Part shown: positions 1 to 8,246 of the stretch, one piece after another | Numbering within the stretch: the first letter of the stretch is position 1 | Layout: each line of letters begins with the position of its first letter | From: an uncultured Mediterraneibacter sp. | GTDB lineage: Bacteria > Bacillota > Clostridia > Lachnospirales > Lachnospiraceae | DNA length: 64,000 nt | Reading direction: 5' to 3' | Assembly (NCBI GenBank): GCA_944381495.1 | Contig: CALWLJ010000001.1 | Coordinates: 170,042 to 234,041, forward strand | The notes under the pieces: model-generated | The model's input: only the letters and a program-made list of their open reading frames with translations | What the model was told of the DNA's origin: nothing | Databases searched by the model: none | Translations under genes and position numbers: made by a program

Positions 1-1057
1 CTTTGGCGTATGCCAGAGTGAGTTTGCGCTGGAGTCTAACATTAATCTGCTGGCGGAAATGGTGGGGATATCCCCCTGGGAAATCCGTTACCGTAACGCT
101 ATTGAGCCGGGAAAGGTGCTTCCAAACGGACAGATCGCCGACTGTTCCACAGCTCTTAAGGAGACGCTGCTTGCGGTGAAGGATGCTTATGAAAGCAATC
201 CTGGCAGAGCCGGCATTGCCTGTGCCATGAAAAATGCAGGCGTGGGCGTAGGACTTCCGGACAAAGGCAGGGCAAAGCTGATCGTCCATGACGGCAAGGT
301 AGAACTGTACAGCGCAGCCTCTGACATCGGGCAGGGGTGTGCTACCGTATTTGTCCAGATGGTGGCGGAAACGACAGGACTTGGCAGGGAAAAGATCAGA
401 AATATGGGGGCAAACTCCGAGGTAGCTCCGGACTCCGGCACTACGTCTGGTTCCCGGCAGACGCTGATCACCGGCGAGGCGGTCCGGATGGCTGCGTCGG
501 ATCTGAATGAGGAGCTTCAAAAAGCAGAAGGAGATCTGTCCAAACTGGAAGGCAGAGAGTTTTTTGCAGAGTTCTTCGATCCTACAGATAAGCTGGGAGC
601 GGATGTGCCGTATCCCAAGAGCCATGTAGCTTATGGCTTTGCCACACACGTGGTCATACTGGATGATGAAGGCAGGGTAAAAGAAGTGTATGCGGCACAT
701 GACTCCGGAAAAGTGGTCAATCCCATTTCCATTCAGGGACAGATCGAAGGCGGCGTGCTCATGGGGCTGGGATATGCCCTGACAGAGGATTTCCCGCTAA
801 AAGACTCTGTGCCTCAGGCAAGGTACGGCACTCTGGGACTGTTGAGAGCGCCCCAGATTCCGGATATCCATGCTATTTATGTGGAAAAGAAGGAACTCCT
901 GCCTTTCGCCTATGGAGCCAAGGGGATCGGTGAGATTGCAACAATCCCGACAGCTCCGGCAGTGCAGGGAGCATACTATGCCATGGATCATGTGCTTCGC
1001 ACGAAACTGCCCATGGAGAACACATATTATTCAAAGAAACGGAAGGCAGTGAAATAA
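1..1057 (+). CDS. Xanthine dehydrogenase-type molybdenum hydroxylase, C-terminal part of large subunit (5' truncated)
   Basis: The reading frame is open from base 2 (first complete codon), so the gene enters from the left and only about 351 C-terminal residues are visible. The family binds the molybdopterin cofactor and hydroxylates purines or related heterocycles in the cytoplasm. Visible family features are the GVCQSEFALE segment at the very start, a Gly-rich DIGQG segment, a PDSGTTSGSRQT segment, and near the C-terminus the stretch GIGEIATIPTAP, which contains the position of the catalytic glutamate. The stop TAA overlaps an ATG by one base, and the next gene carries a ModE-like domain followed by modABC, which supports a Mo enzyme. 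The exact substrate (xanthine, nicotinate or other) cannot be told, nor whether the enzyme is of the selenium-dependent type. Confidence 0.88.
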   Translation, partial: FGVCQSEFALESNINLLAEMVGISPWEIRYRNAIEPGKVLPNGQIADCSTALKETLLAVKDAYESNPGRAGIACAMKNAGVGVGLPDKGRAKLIVHDGKVELYSAASDIGQGCATVFVQMVAETTGLGREKIRNMGANSEVAPDSGTTSGSRQTLITGEAVRMAASDLNEELQKAEGDLSKLEGREFFAEFFDPTDKLGADVPYPKSHVAYGFATHVVILDDEGRVKEVYAAHDSGKVVNPISIQGQIEGGVLMGLGYALTEDFPLKDSVPQARYGTLGLLRAPQIPDIHAIYVEKKELLPFAYGAKGIGEIATIPTAPAVQGAYYAMDHVLRTKLPMENTYYSKKRKAVK

Positions 1058-1080
1058 TGTTGGAAAAGGAGGCGGCACAA

Positions 1081-2013
1081 ATGAGGACCGGAGCAGTGAT
1101 CGCTGCTGCAGGGAGACCGGGAGGATACAGCAGTTATGACGGCCTGGAACATATCAAAGGGAGCAGCATGGTCAGAAGGATGATCAGTACTTTCCGGCGG
1201 GCCGGCGTAGAAGATATTGTAATTGTAACCGGATATAGAGCGGAAGAAACGGAAAAGGATCTTGTGAAACTTGGAGCTGTCTTTTTGAGGATGGACAATT
1301 ATGAGGATGAACAGATGCTTGACTTTGCTGTCCGGGGAATTTCCTATCTGGCGGATACCTGTGACAGGATCTTTTTCTGTCCGGCGGATGTGCCCCTCTT
1401 TTCTGAGAAAACTGTAAGAGAGATGATGGATCGCGCCAGCCCGGTAGTGATCCCGGTGTGCGGAGGAAGAAAAGGGCATCCGGTCCTTATCGACGCCGGA
1501 CTGAGCGGGAGGATTGCGTCTTATGTCGGAGAAAGAGGGCTGAAAGGAGCTCTGGATGATTCCGGCGCGGAGCCCGTCTTTGTTCAGGTGGATGACAGAG
1601 GCGTACTGGCTGCCGCCGGGAAAGATCCCGGTTTTGAAGATAAAGCCCGGTATGAGTGTCCTGCCCGGATCTATCCGAAAGTAAAGGTGCAGCTTGTCAG
1701 AAATGTACCGTTTTTCGGTCCCGGGATGATGGTAATCTTAAAACAGATACAGATTCTGGGAAATGTCCGCGAGGCCTGTGAGAAAGCCGGCATGTCCTAC
1801 AGCAAGGGATGGTCGCTGATACATACGGCTGAAAAGGAATTAGGCTGGGTGATCGTAGAACGCAGTCCCGGAGGAAAATATGGAGGAACGGCCCGGGTCA
1901 GTGAGAAAGGGCTGCTGCTCATGAACTGCTATGAGCAGCTGGAACGGGAACTGGCGGAAGAGGCGGAGAAAAAATACAATGAGATTTTCGGGGAAAGCGG
2001 CCTGGATCTTTGA
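1081..2013 (+). CDS. MobA/MocA-like nucleotidyltransferase domain fused to a ModE-type DNA-binding domain
   Basis: About 310 residues. The start is placed at ATG 1081 because AGGAGG at 1067-1072 lies 8 nt upstream; an earlier in-frame ATG at 1057 overlaps the preceding stop but has no such site. Residues 1-200 resemble MobA/MocA nucleotidyltransferases (GAVIAAAGR, CPADVPLF, GRKGHPVLI). However, the usual RMG-x-x-K part of the nucleotide loop is replaced by GGYSSYDGLEHIKG, so activity is doubtful. Residues from about 210 on match the ModE N-terminal winged helix (FFGPGM, GMSYSKGW, GGKYGGTARVSEKG). The usual molybdate-binding MOP domain of ModE is absent. Lying between a Mo enzyme and modABC, it is probably the local molybdenum or cofactor regulator. 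Family assignment is firm; the sensor role of the first domain is inference. Confidence 0.8.
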   Translation: MRTGAVIAAAGRPGGYSSYDGLEHIKGSSMVRRMISTFRRAGVEDIVIVTGYRAEETEKDLVKLGAVFLRMDNYEDEQMLDFAVRGISYLADTCDRIFFCPADVPLFSEKTVREMMDRASPVVIPVCGGRKGHPVLIDAGLSGRIASYVGERGLKGALDDSGAEPVFVQVDDRGVLAAAGKDPGFEDKARYECPARIYPKVKVQLVRNVPFFGPGMMVILKQIQILGNVREACEKAGMSYSKGWSLIHTAEKELGWVIVERSPGGKYGGTARVSEKGLLLMNCYEQLERELAEEAEKKYNEIFGESGLDL

Positions 2014-2027
2014 AGCAGATGCTTTTC

Positions 2028-2071
2028 CCGATTCTTTTTTGAAGGACGATTGTTTTTCAAAAAATAATCGG
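2028..2071. promoter_or_regulatory. Inverted repeat with a third half site, candidate ModE-like operator
   Basis: Two 16-base arms, 2028-2043 and 2056-2071, are inverted copies with 15 of 16 positions matching. A further half site CGATTGTTTTT at 2047-2057 repeats the left arm 18 bp downstream and also pairs with 2060-2070 (10 of 11). The right arm lies between the -35 and -10 boxes of the modA promoter. The adjacent upstream gene encodes a ModE-type DNA-binding domain, so an autogenous operator is the natural reading. The stem is AT-rich and could alternatively be a weak terminator. Confidence 0.5.
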
Positions 2072-2078
2072 TTATACT
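2050..2078 (+). promoter_or_regulatory. Sigma-A type promoter of modABC
   Basis: TTGTTT at 2050-2055 and TATACT at 2073-2078 are separated by 17 nt, about 40 nt before the modA start. The boxes overlap the inverted repeats described at 2028-2071. Confidence 0.6.
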
Positions 2079-2116
2079 GGATCTATAGAACTGGCGGGGA
2101 GAGGAGGAGCTGTATT

Positions 2117-3016
2117 ATGAAAAGAAAGATTCTGGCAGCCATGCTGGCAGCGGTGATGGTCCTGTCTGCGGCTGGATGCTCCGGCGGAGAGAATGACGCA
2201 GATAAGGCAGCCATGTCTGATCATCCGGAAGATCAGATGTCAGCAGAAGACGAGGATACGGCGGAAGAGACGGAGATCCAGGTGTTTATCGCAGCAAGTC
2301 TGAATACGGTAATGACAGAACTGGCGGATATGTACAGCGAGGAACATCCGGAGGTGAAGATCACATATAATGCAGACAGCTCCGGCACACTGCTCACTCA
2401 GATCAAGGAGGGGTATGAGTGTGACATCTTTTTCTCTGCCGCACAGAAGCAGATGGATGATCTGGAGGCGGACGGGCTTATGGTAGAGGGGACGAGAGCC
2501 AACGTAGTAAACAACCAGGTCGTGGTCATTACACGGAAGGACAGCGGAACTGCAGTTACCGGACTGGAAAATATTGGTGATGCAGAGAGCATTGCGCTGG
2601 CAGGAGGCAGTGTTCCGGTGGGACGTTATACAAGGCAGGCGCTGATCAGTCTTGGGATCCTGCCTGAAAGGGATGATCCCGCATCTGTAACAACAGAAGA
2701 GGTCTCAGAGGCTCTTGGCGGGGTTGAGATCAGTGAACAGGATAACGTGAGCAAGGTTCTTACTGCTGTTGTAGAGGGGGCATGTGAAGTGGGGACGACT
2801 TACTATTCAGATACATATGGATATGAGGATGATCTGGATATCCTTCAGACCGTCAGCTATGACCTGACTGGAGACGTGATTTATCCCATTGCCCGGGTGG
2901 TAAATGAAGAAGCAGATGACGCTCAGAATGCAGCTGCGGCTGAGTTCCTTGAATTTATTTTGTCTGATGAGGCAAAGACAGTTTTTGATTCCTACTATTT
3001 TGATACAGATGTTTAG
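2117..3016 (+). CDS. modA: Molybdate ABC transporter, substrate-binding lipoprotein
   Basis: 299 residues, anchored outside the membrane, capturing molybdate (possibly tungstate) for ModBC. Start ATG 2117 is preceded by a GGGGAGAGGAGG ribosome site; a longer in-frame extension upstream would overlap the previous gene and lacks a site. The N-terminus is a lipoprotein signal: MKRK, a hydrophobic stretch, then SAAGCSGG with the lipobox Cys. An acidic linker rich in E and D follows, then the typical ModA opening VFIAASLNTVMTELADMY and an NADSSGTL segment that usually contacts the oxyanion. Length fits the family. modB follows after 38 nt and modC after that, so all three form one operon. Confidence in ModA is high. 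Confidence 0.92.
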   Translation: MKRKILAAMLAAVMVLSAAGCSGGENDADKAAMSDHPEDQMSAEDEDTAEETEIQVFIAASLNTVMTELADMYSEEHPEVKITYNADSSGTLLTQIKEGYECDIFFSAAQKQMDDLEADGLMVEGTRANVVNNQVVVITRKDSGTAVTGLENIGDAESIALAGGSVPVGRYTRQALISLGILPERDDPASVTTEEVSEALGGVEISEQDNVSKVLTAVVEGACEVGTTYYSDTYGYEDDLDILQTVSYDLTGDVIYPIARVVNEEADDAQNAAAAEFLEFILSDEAKTVFDSYYFDTDV

Positions 3017-3054
3017 AAACGGCTGTGGTTAACTGAACAGGAGAGGAGAACACG

Positions 3055-3759
3055 ATGGATGAGATCATTCGGATAGCGGAAGGGCTGGACTGGAGTCCAC
3101 TTTTCATTTCATTAAAAACAGGGATCGTTGCAACAGTCATCTCATTTTTTCTCGGGATCTTTGCGGCGCGGAAGGTTGTAAAAGTTTCACCTGGGAAAAA
3201 AGCAGTGATTGATGGGATTCTGACACTTCCAATGGTGCTTCCTCCTACAGTAGCCGGATTTTTTCTTCTCCTGCTGTTCAGCAGAAGGAGACCTCTGGGG
3301 GCGTTTCTGTTTGATGAATTCGGGTTTAAAGTGGTCCAGACATGGCTGGGGTGTGTGATCGCAGCGACGGTTATTGCCTTTCCGCTTATGTACCGGAATG
3401 CGCGGGCTGCCATGGAGCAGATTGATCCTAATCTTGTCTATGCAGGGCGCACGCTGGGGATGTCTGATATCCAGATTTTCTGGAAGGTCGTTGTGCCTTC
3501 GGCAGGACCAGGTATCGCTTCCGGTACGATTCTTACATTCGCAAGGGCGCTGGGAGAGTACGGGGCCACATCTATGCTGGCAGGGAATATACCGGGGAAG
3601 ACAGGCACCATTTCGCAAAAGATCGCCATGGTCATACAGGATGGAGATTACGTGACTGCAGGAATCTGGGTAGCGGTTGTGATGGTGATCGCCTTTATAG
3701 TTATTTTCCTGATGAATCTGATCTCTGGAAAGAAAATGAAAAATATAGGGAGATGGTAG
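3055..3759 (+). CDS. modB: Molybdate ABC transporter permease
   Basis: 234 residues, an integral membrane protein with about five hydrophobic segments. It forms the channel for molybdate and couples to the ATPase ModC. The EAA-loop region that docks on the ATPase is visible as GRTLGMSDIQIFWKVVVPSAGPGI, and the ModB-like segments LTLPMVLPPTVAGF and ARALGEYGATSMLAGNIPG are present. The start ATG follows GGAGAGGAGAAC. The gene lies between modA and modC, with its stop only 3 nt before the modC start region, which implies coupled translation. Confidence 0.93.
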   Translation: MDEIIRIAEGLDWSPLFISLKTGIVATVISFFLGIFAARKVVKVSPGKKAVIDGILTLPMVLPPTVAGFFLLLLFSRRRPLGAFLFDEFGFKVVQTWLGCVIAATVIAFPLMYRNARAAMEQIDPNLVYAGRTLGMSDIQIFWKVVVPSAGPGIASGTILTFARALGEYGATSMLAGNIPGKTGTISQKIAMVIQDGDYVTAGIWVAVVMVIAFIVIFLMNLISGKKMKNIGRW

Positions 3760-3762
3760 GAG

Positions 3763-4896
3763 TTGTCTATAACTGTTGAGATTTATAAGAAACTGGATAA
3801 TTTCTCGCTGGACATTTCCTTTCAGAGCCAATCCCGCAGGATCGGTATATTGGGGGCGTCCGGCTGCGGAAAAAGCATGACGCTGAAAAGCATTGCAGGT
3901 ATAGTGACTCCGGACGAGGGCAGGATCGTGATAGAAGACAGAATTCTGTTTGACCAGTCCGGCAGGATCGATGTGAAGCCTCAGAAGCGGAATGTAGGAT
4001 ATCTTTTTCAGAATTATGCTCTGTTTCCGACTATGACTGTAGAAAAAAATATTGCTGCAGGATTAAAGGGGAGCAGAAAGGAAAAAGCCGAACGGGTAAG
4101 TCAGATGGTGAATAAGTTCCGGTTAAACGGCCTGGAAAAGAGACTTCCGGGACAACTTTCGGGCGGTCAGCAGCAGCGAGTTGCTCTGGCCCGTATTATG
4201 GCCTATGAACCGGATGTGATCCTGCTGGACGAACCCTTTTCAGCCCTGGACATGTTCTTGAAAGATCAGGTCCAGCGGGAGATGAACGATCTGCTGGAGG
4301 ATTATAAGGGAACAGTGATCCTCGTGTCTCATAACCGGGATGAAGTATATCGGTTCAGTGAAGAGCTGCTTGTCATAGATCAGGGCAGGATCGCTGCATC
4401 CGGTCCGACCGAACAGCTTTTCCGTGATCCGGTAAGCAGGGAGGCGGCCCGCCTGACCGGATGCAAAAATTTCTCCAGGATCCGGAAAATGGATGAACAT
4501 ACCCTTTGGGCTGCAGACTGGGGGATCCGTCTTCATATGAATAAAAAAATTCCTGACTATGCAGCCTGTATCGGTTACCGTGCCCACGATTTCATACCGG
4601 TCTGGGGAGAACGGGGGAACAATATGATACGATTCGATCTGGAAAACAGTGCGGCGCTGCCTTTTGAGCATAATTACTATATACGGCCGGAGCGTAAGAG
4701 CAGCGGCTGCAATGGACTTGGAAAAAAAGAAGATGATGAGCGGGGAAACGGGAGACACCGCACAGAACAGGGCAGTTCCTACGCGGAGAATGTAATCTGC
4801 TGGTTTGTGCAGAGGGATAGAGAGACAGAAGTGGCGGAAAAGGGCCTTCCGGATTACCTTTTCTTTAATGAGGATAAGATCCTGTTTCTGAAATAA
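3763..4896 (+). CDS. modC: Molybdate ABC transporter ATP-binding protein
   Basis: 377 residues read from TTG 3763. The ATPase domain fills residues 1-220: Walker A GASGCGKS, Q-loop LFQNYALF, signature LSGGQQQR, Walker B VILLDEP and the switch His in LVSHNRD. The C-terminal 150 residues only loosely recall the MOP/TOBE region of ModC and contain a charged, low-complexity stretch (about 310-350, RKSSGCNGLGKKEDDERG), so molybdate-dependent gating there is uncertain. The start is odd: AGGAG (3758-3762) touches the TTG directly, whereas a GGGAG 10 nt upstream or an ATA codon at 3769 would have better spacing. ModC proteins usually begin close to this point, so the error is a few residues at most. 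Confidence 0.88.
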   Translation: MSITVEIYKKLDNFSLDISFQSQSRRIGILGASGCGKSMTLKSIAGIVTPDEGRIVIEDRILFDQSGRIDVKPQKRNVGYLFQNYALFPTMTVEKNIAAGLKGSRKEKAERVSQMVNKFRLNGLEKRLPGQLSGGQQQRVALARIMAYEPDVILLDEPFSALDMFLKDQVQREMNDLLEDYKGTVILVSHNRDEVYRFSEELLVIDQGRIAASGPTEQLFRDPVSREAARLTGCKNFSRIRKMDEHTLWAADWGIRLHMNKKIPDYAACIGYRAHDFIPVWGERGNNMIRFDLENSAALPFEHNYYIRPERKSSGCNGLGKKEDDERGNGRHRTEQGSSYAENVICWFVQRDRETEVAEKGLPDYLFFNEDKILFLK

Positions 4897-4931
4897 GACG
4901 GAGCAGAGACCGGGATCATGAAGCAGAACAG

Positions 4932-4986
4932 ACAGAAGGGAAAGAAGCGGGTTTTGTGCCTGGGCTTCTTTCCCTTCTGTTATTTT
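4932..4986 (+). terminator. Rho-independent terminator of the mod operon
   Basis: A perfect 17-bp stem, 4932-4948 with 4964-4980, loop 15 nt, followed by TATTTTCC. It lies 35 nt after the modC stop. Confidence 0.85.
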
Positions 4987-5017
4987 CCGGGGAATGGTCA
5001 AAATTGTGTAAAAAACA

Positions 5018-5046
5018 TTTACAAGCGGCAGAGTCTGGTATATAAT
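5018..5046 (+). promoter_or_regulatory. Sigma-A promoter of the MATE exporter gene
   Basis: TTTACA (5018-5023) and a perfect TATAAT (5041-5046) with 17-nt spacing, 33 nt before the start codon. Confidence 0.8.
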
Positions 5047-5078
5047 GAGCACTCGTAAAATGAGAGAGGTGCTCTGAA

Positions 5079-6458
5079 ATGAAAACGGTTCAGAAAGATA
5101 TGACATCGGGAAGCCCGATGAAGATGATATTCTGGTTTACATTTCCTATTTTCATCGGAAATGTTTTCCAGCAGTTTTACAATATGGCGGACGCCGTTAT
5201 CGTTGGAAAGTTTGTAGGAACAAAGGCATTGGCGGCAGTGGGAAGCACCGGGACGATCATGTTTCTGATCAATGGATTTGTCATTGGAATGACGGCCGGA
5301 TTTACGGTGCTGACTGCTCAGAAATTCGGCGCCGGGGATATGAAGGCTATGAGAAAAAGCGTAACAGGAGCTGCGCTGTTATCGCTTGTAGTGGGACTAA
5401 TACTTACAGTGCTGTTCATGGTATTTATGAAACCATTGCTGTTGCTGATGAATACACCGGATGATATTTTCAGAGATGCGTATGCGTATATTATGATCAT
5501 CAGCGGCGGGATCCTTGCTCAGATGTTGTATAATCTGCTGGCCAGTATACTCCGGGCTCTGGGAGACAGTAAAGTGCCACTGTACTTTCTGATCCTGTCC
5601 GCCTTTCTGAATATTGTGCTGGATCTGGTCTTTGTGATTGTTTTTCACATGGGTGCAGCTGGTGCAGCTGTGGCAACTATCATATCCCAGGGAATATCCG
5701 GTCTTCTCTGCCTGCTCTATATTGCCAGAAAAGTGCCGGTGCTGTCTATGGTAAAAGAGGACTGGAGTCCAAGAAAAGAACTGCTGGCTGTCCAGCTGCG
5801 GATCGGTATTCCAATGGCGCTGCAGTATTCTATCACCGCTATCGGAACCATGATGGTCCAGTCATCCCTGAATATCCTTGGGTCTACTCTGGTTGCCGCA
5901 TATACCGCAGCAGGCAAGATTGAACAGGTAGTGACTCAGGCATATGTTGCCATGGGAACGACAATGGCTACCTATGGCGCTCAGAATATGGGGGCTGGAG
6001 ATGTACCAAGGATCCGGCAGGGATTCAAAGCATGTACGATCATCGGAGTGATCTACTCTCTGATCGCAGCGGCGCTTGTAATGACGGTGGGAAAATACAT
6101 GACCTATCTTTTTGTGTCAGATGATGTATCGCTGATCATGGATTCAGTGGATATTTATCTGAAATGTGTAGGAATGTTCTTTATTCCTTTGACGATCGTA
6201 AATGTTTACCGCAATGGTATACAGGGGCTGGGGTATGGGCTTCTGCCCATGACGGCAGGAATCGCAGAATTGATCGGAAGAGGAGTGGTTGCTCTGATCG
6301 CAGCGCAGAAGCGCAGTTATCTGGGGGTATGTCTTGCCAGCCCGGCGGCATGGGTTCTTGCAGGTGCCCTCCTGATCGTGATGTATTATTACATAATGAA
6401 TCATGACATGAAAAAAATATTCCGCGGATCTTCCGGGAATATGGATAAAGAACAATGA
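5079..6458 (+). CDS. MATE family multidrug/Na+ antiporter
   Basis: 459 residues with about twelve hydrophobic helices in two similar halves, as in the MATE (DinF/NorM) exporters that use a Na+ or H+ gradient to expel cationic drugs or metabolites. The N-terminus SPMKMIFWFTFPIFIGNVFQQFYNM and the motif VGKFVGTKALAAVGS are characteristic of the Clostridia members; the second half opens with RIGIPMALQYSITAIG. Ribosome site AGAGAGG lies before ATG 5079. It is a single-gene unit with its own strong promoter and is unrelated to the mod operon. The substrate cannot be predicted from sequence. Confidence 0.9.
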   Translation: MKTVQKDMTSGSPMKMIFWFTFPIFIGNVFQQFYNMADAVIVGKFVGTKALAAVGSTGTIMFLINGFVIGMTAGFTVLTAQKFGAGDMKAMRKSVTGAALLSLVVGLILTVLFMVFMKPLLLLMNTPDDIFRDAYAYIMIISGGILAQMLYNLLASILRALGDSKVPLYFLILSAFLNIVLDLVFVIVFHMGAAGAAVATIISQGISGLLCLLYIARKVPVLSMVKEDWSPRKELLAVQLRIGIPMALQYSITAIGTMMVQSSLNILGSTLVAAYTAAGKIEQVVTQAYVAMGTTMATYGAQNMGAGDVPRIRQGFKACTIIGVIYSLIAAALVMTVGKYMTYLFVSDDVSLIMDSVDIYLKCVGMFFIPLTIVNVYRNGIQGLGYGLLPMTAGIAELIGRGVVALIAAQKRSYLGVCLASPAAWVLAGALLIVMYYYIMNHDMKKIFRGSSGNMDKEQ

Positions 6459-6600
6459 TCTGAAGTTTAGGCGAAGTCCAATGACCGTACACACAGGCTG
6501 TATGCACAGCCATCGTCTTCTTTGTTGATGATTATATACTAGCAGGGAATTGTGAAGTGCCTGTGACATGATTTGGAAGAATTTTTAAAGATTATAAAAA

Positions 6601-6640
6601 GAGAATGAAATTCTCCGGAAGATTCCGGAGAATTTCGTTT
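6601..6640. terminator. Bidirectional terminator between convergent genes
   Basis: Inverted repeat GAAATTCTCCGGAA (6607-6620) with its complement (6623-6636). On the minus strand it is followed by CATTCTCTTTTTAT, a usable U-rich tail. On the plus strand the tail is short. Confidence 0.55.
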
Positions 6641-6669
6641 ATAAGAGGGGAAAAATTACGTGCAAGAAA

Positions 6670-6981
6670 TCATTTCTGGCTGTTTACTGTGTGCATGGTC
6701 TCCTGTGAAGCGGTAAGCCAGCGCTCTTTCTCAGCATCAAACTTTTCAAGGAGCCATGCTATTGCCTGGTCCATTCCCTCATCTGATAGAGGGAAAACGG
6801 CACTTTCCTTTTCTTTGTCAGGTGTGTCTTCGAAACACCAGGGTTCAGGATAGATATAAACTGTAAAAGTAGTGCTGTTTTTGCCGTCGTCGCCTCTAAA
6901 AAAATATCTCATTCCGTAGTGACTTCCTGAAAAAGGTTCCTTTTTTAATCCTCCGAAAGGAATTAATTTCTTATCTATCAT
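6670..6981 (-). CDS. Small soluble protein of unknown function
   Basis: 103 residues starting MIDKKLIPFGGLKKEPFSG. The start at 6981 is chosen because AGGAAAGAGGAC lies just upstream on the minus strand; the frame could open earlier, but those codons lack a ribosome site. No signal peptide or membrane helix. The middle reads like a small beta-rich fold (GSHYGMRYFFRG, TTFTVYIYPEPWCFEDTP), and the C-terminal third is helical and acidic (GMDQAIAWLLEKFDAEKERW). I do not recognise the family. It converges on the MATE gene and lies just upstream of the orphan binding lipoprotein, on the same strand. No function is proposed. Confidence 0.7.
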   Translation of the reverse strand: MIDKKLIPFGGLKKEPFSGSHYGMRYFFRGDDGKNSTTFTVYIYPEPWCFEDTPDKEKESAVFPLSDEGMDQAIAWLLEKFDAEKERWLTASQETMHTVNSQK

Positions 6982-7087
6982 TAAAATGTCCTCTTTCCTG
7001 TGCTGAGTATTTTTTGCTATGACTATTATAGCGGAAAATGGTTTATGCATCCAGTGCAAATTATTTGTTTACAGCTTTATCTCAAAT

Positions 7088-8098
7088 TCATTTTGCTGCT
7101 TTTTCTGCAAACTCTGTCGTTACGAGATCCGTGTAGGGCGCCCGATTCGACAGTTCTCCGGCACTTTCCAGAATATCCTGGAGCAGGTCAAAACTGCTTT
7201 CCTCGAAGATCAGATCTGCCTTCCATGTATCCTGGTCATAGTACCGTTTGACGATAGTTATAATGGTGTCAAGATCTGTTTCCGGGAATTGGGGTTCTAT
7301 GATTTTCGCTATATCATCGGGAGTGTGGGCCTGAACATAGTCCATACCCTTCTGCAATGCATTGGTAAAGCCCTGAATAATATCCGGATTTTTCTCTATA
7401 TAACTTTTCCGGGCACTGAAAGCGGTATATGGAACATAGCCGCTGTCCTCGCCGAGAGAAGCCACAACATAGCCTTTCCCTTCTGATTCAAGCGTGGTGG
7501 CACCAGGCTCAAATTCAACTGTAAAATCTCCCTGGCCTTCGGAAAATGCTGCTGCAGTGGAGCCGAAGTCTATATTCTGATTGATCTCAAGATCTGTTTC
7601 GGGATTGATTCCGTTTTGCTTCAGTATAAATTCAAAAACCATCTCGGGCATCCCGCCTTTACGTCCCCCAAGAACAAGATTGCCTTTCAGATCCTCCCAT
7701 TTAAAGTCAGGCATCTCTTCACGTGCTACAAGAAAATTGCCGGCCCGCTGGGTGAGCTGGGCAAAGTTTACTACATAGTCTTCTGCGCCCTCGTTATAAG
7801 TGTAGATAGAAGCCTCGGATCCCATGAAGCCGATTTCCGCTTCGCCTGAGATGACGGCGGTCATTGTCTTGTCAGCGCCAAAACCACAGACCAGATTCAG
7901 CGCTATCCCTTCATCCTCAAAATATCCTTCTTCTATAGCCACATACATCGGCGCATAAAAGATTGAGTGGGCAACCTCATTCAAGGTAACTTTTGTAAGA
8001 TCTTTTTCTTCTGTTGTATCCGATCCGCCGGAGCAGCCTGCAAGAAGAGAAACAGACAAGACGGCGGTAAGCAGAATGTTGAAGATACGCTTTTTCAT
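7088..8098 (-). CDS. ABC transporter substrate-binding lipoprotein, NMT1/ThiY-like
   Basis: 336 residues. A lipoprotein signal is evident: MKKRIFNILLTAVLSVSLLAGC, with the lipobox Cys at residue 22. The body begins KVTLNEVAHSIFYAPMYVAIEEGYFEDEGI, the usual opening of NMT1/THI5-type binding proteins that capture pyrimidine-precursor, alkanesulfonate or related small molecules. The ribosome site GGAGGA precedes ATG 8098. No permease or ATPase gene adjoins it, so it is an orphan that must dock with a transporter elsewhere or act as a sensor. The ligand is not predictable; the assignment as a periplasmic-binding fold protein is firm. Confidence 0.85.
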   Translation of the reverse strand: MKKRIFNILLTAVLSVSLLAGCSGGSDTTEEKDLTKVTLNEVAHSIFYAPMYVAIEEGYFEDEGIALNLVCGFGADKTMTAVISGEAEIGFMGSEASIYTYNEGAEDYVVNFAQLTQRAGNFLVAREEMPDFKWEDLKGNLVLGGRKGGMPEMVFEFILKQNGINPETDLEINQNIDFGSTAAAFSEGQGDFTVEFEPGATTLESEGKGYVVASLGEDSGYVPYTAFSARKSYIEKNPDIIQGFTNALQKGMDYVQAHTPDDIAKIIEPQFPETDLDTIITIVKRYYDQDTWKADLIFEESSFDLLQDILESAGELSNRAPYTDLVTTEFAEKAAK

Positions 8099-8184
8099 AT
8101 TTTCCTCCGGTCAATAACTATATTAAAGTTCTTTATAGTATATGAACAGCGGAATAAAAAGGTTCTCTGCCGCACATATCGCGT

Positions 8185-8222
8185 AAAAAGAAAGGATACC
8201 GCTGCGGGCATCCTTTCTTTTT
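8185..8222 (-). terminator. Terminator of the zinc-ribbon gene
   Basis: A 13-bp stem (8185-8197 with 8210-8222) whose minus-strand tail is TTTTTACGC, 25 nt beyond the stop of the gene ending at 8247. Confidence 0.8.
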
Positions 8223-8246
8223 ATCTCAAATAAGTCTTAGCATAAT

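Noticed and set aside
4240-5106. Antisense frame of 288 codons opposite modC and the following terminator
   Set aside because: It crosses a strong terminator and the MATE promoter; no ribosome site.
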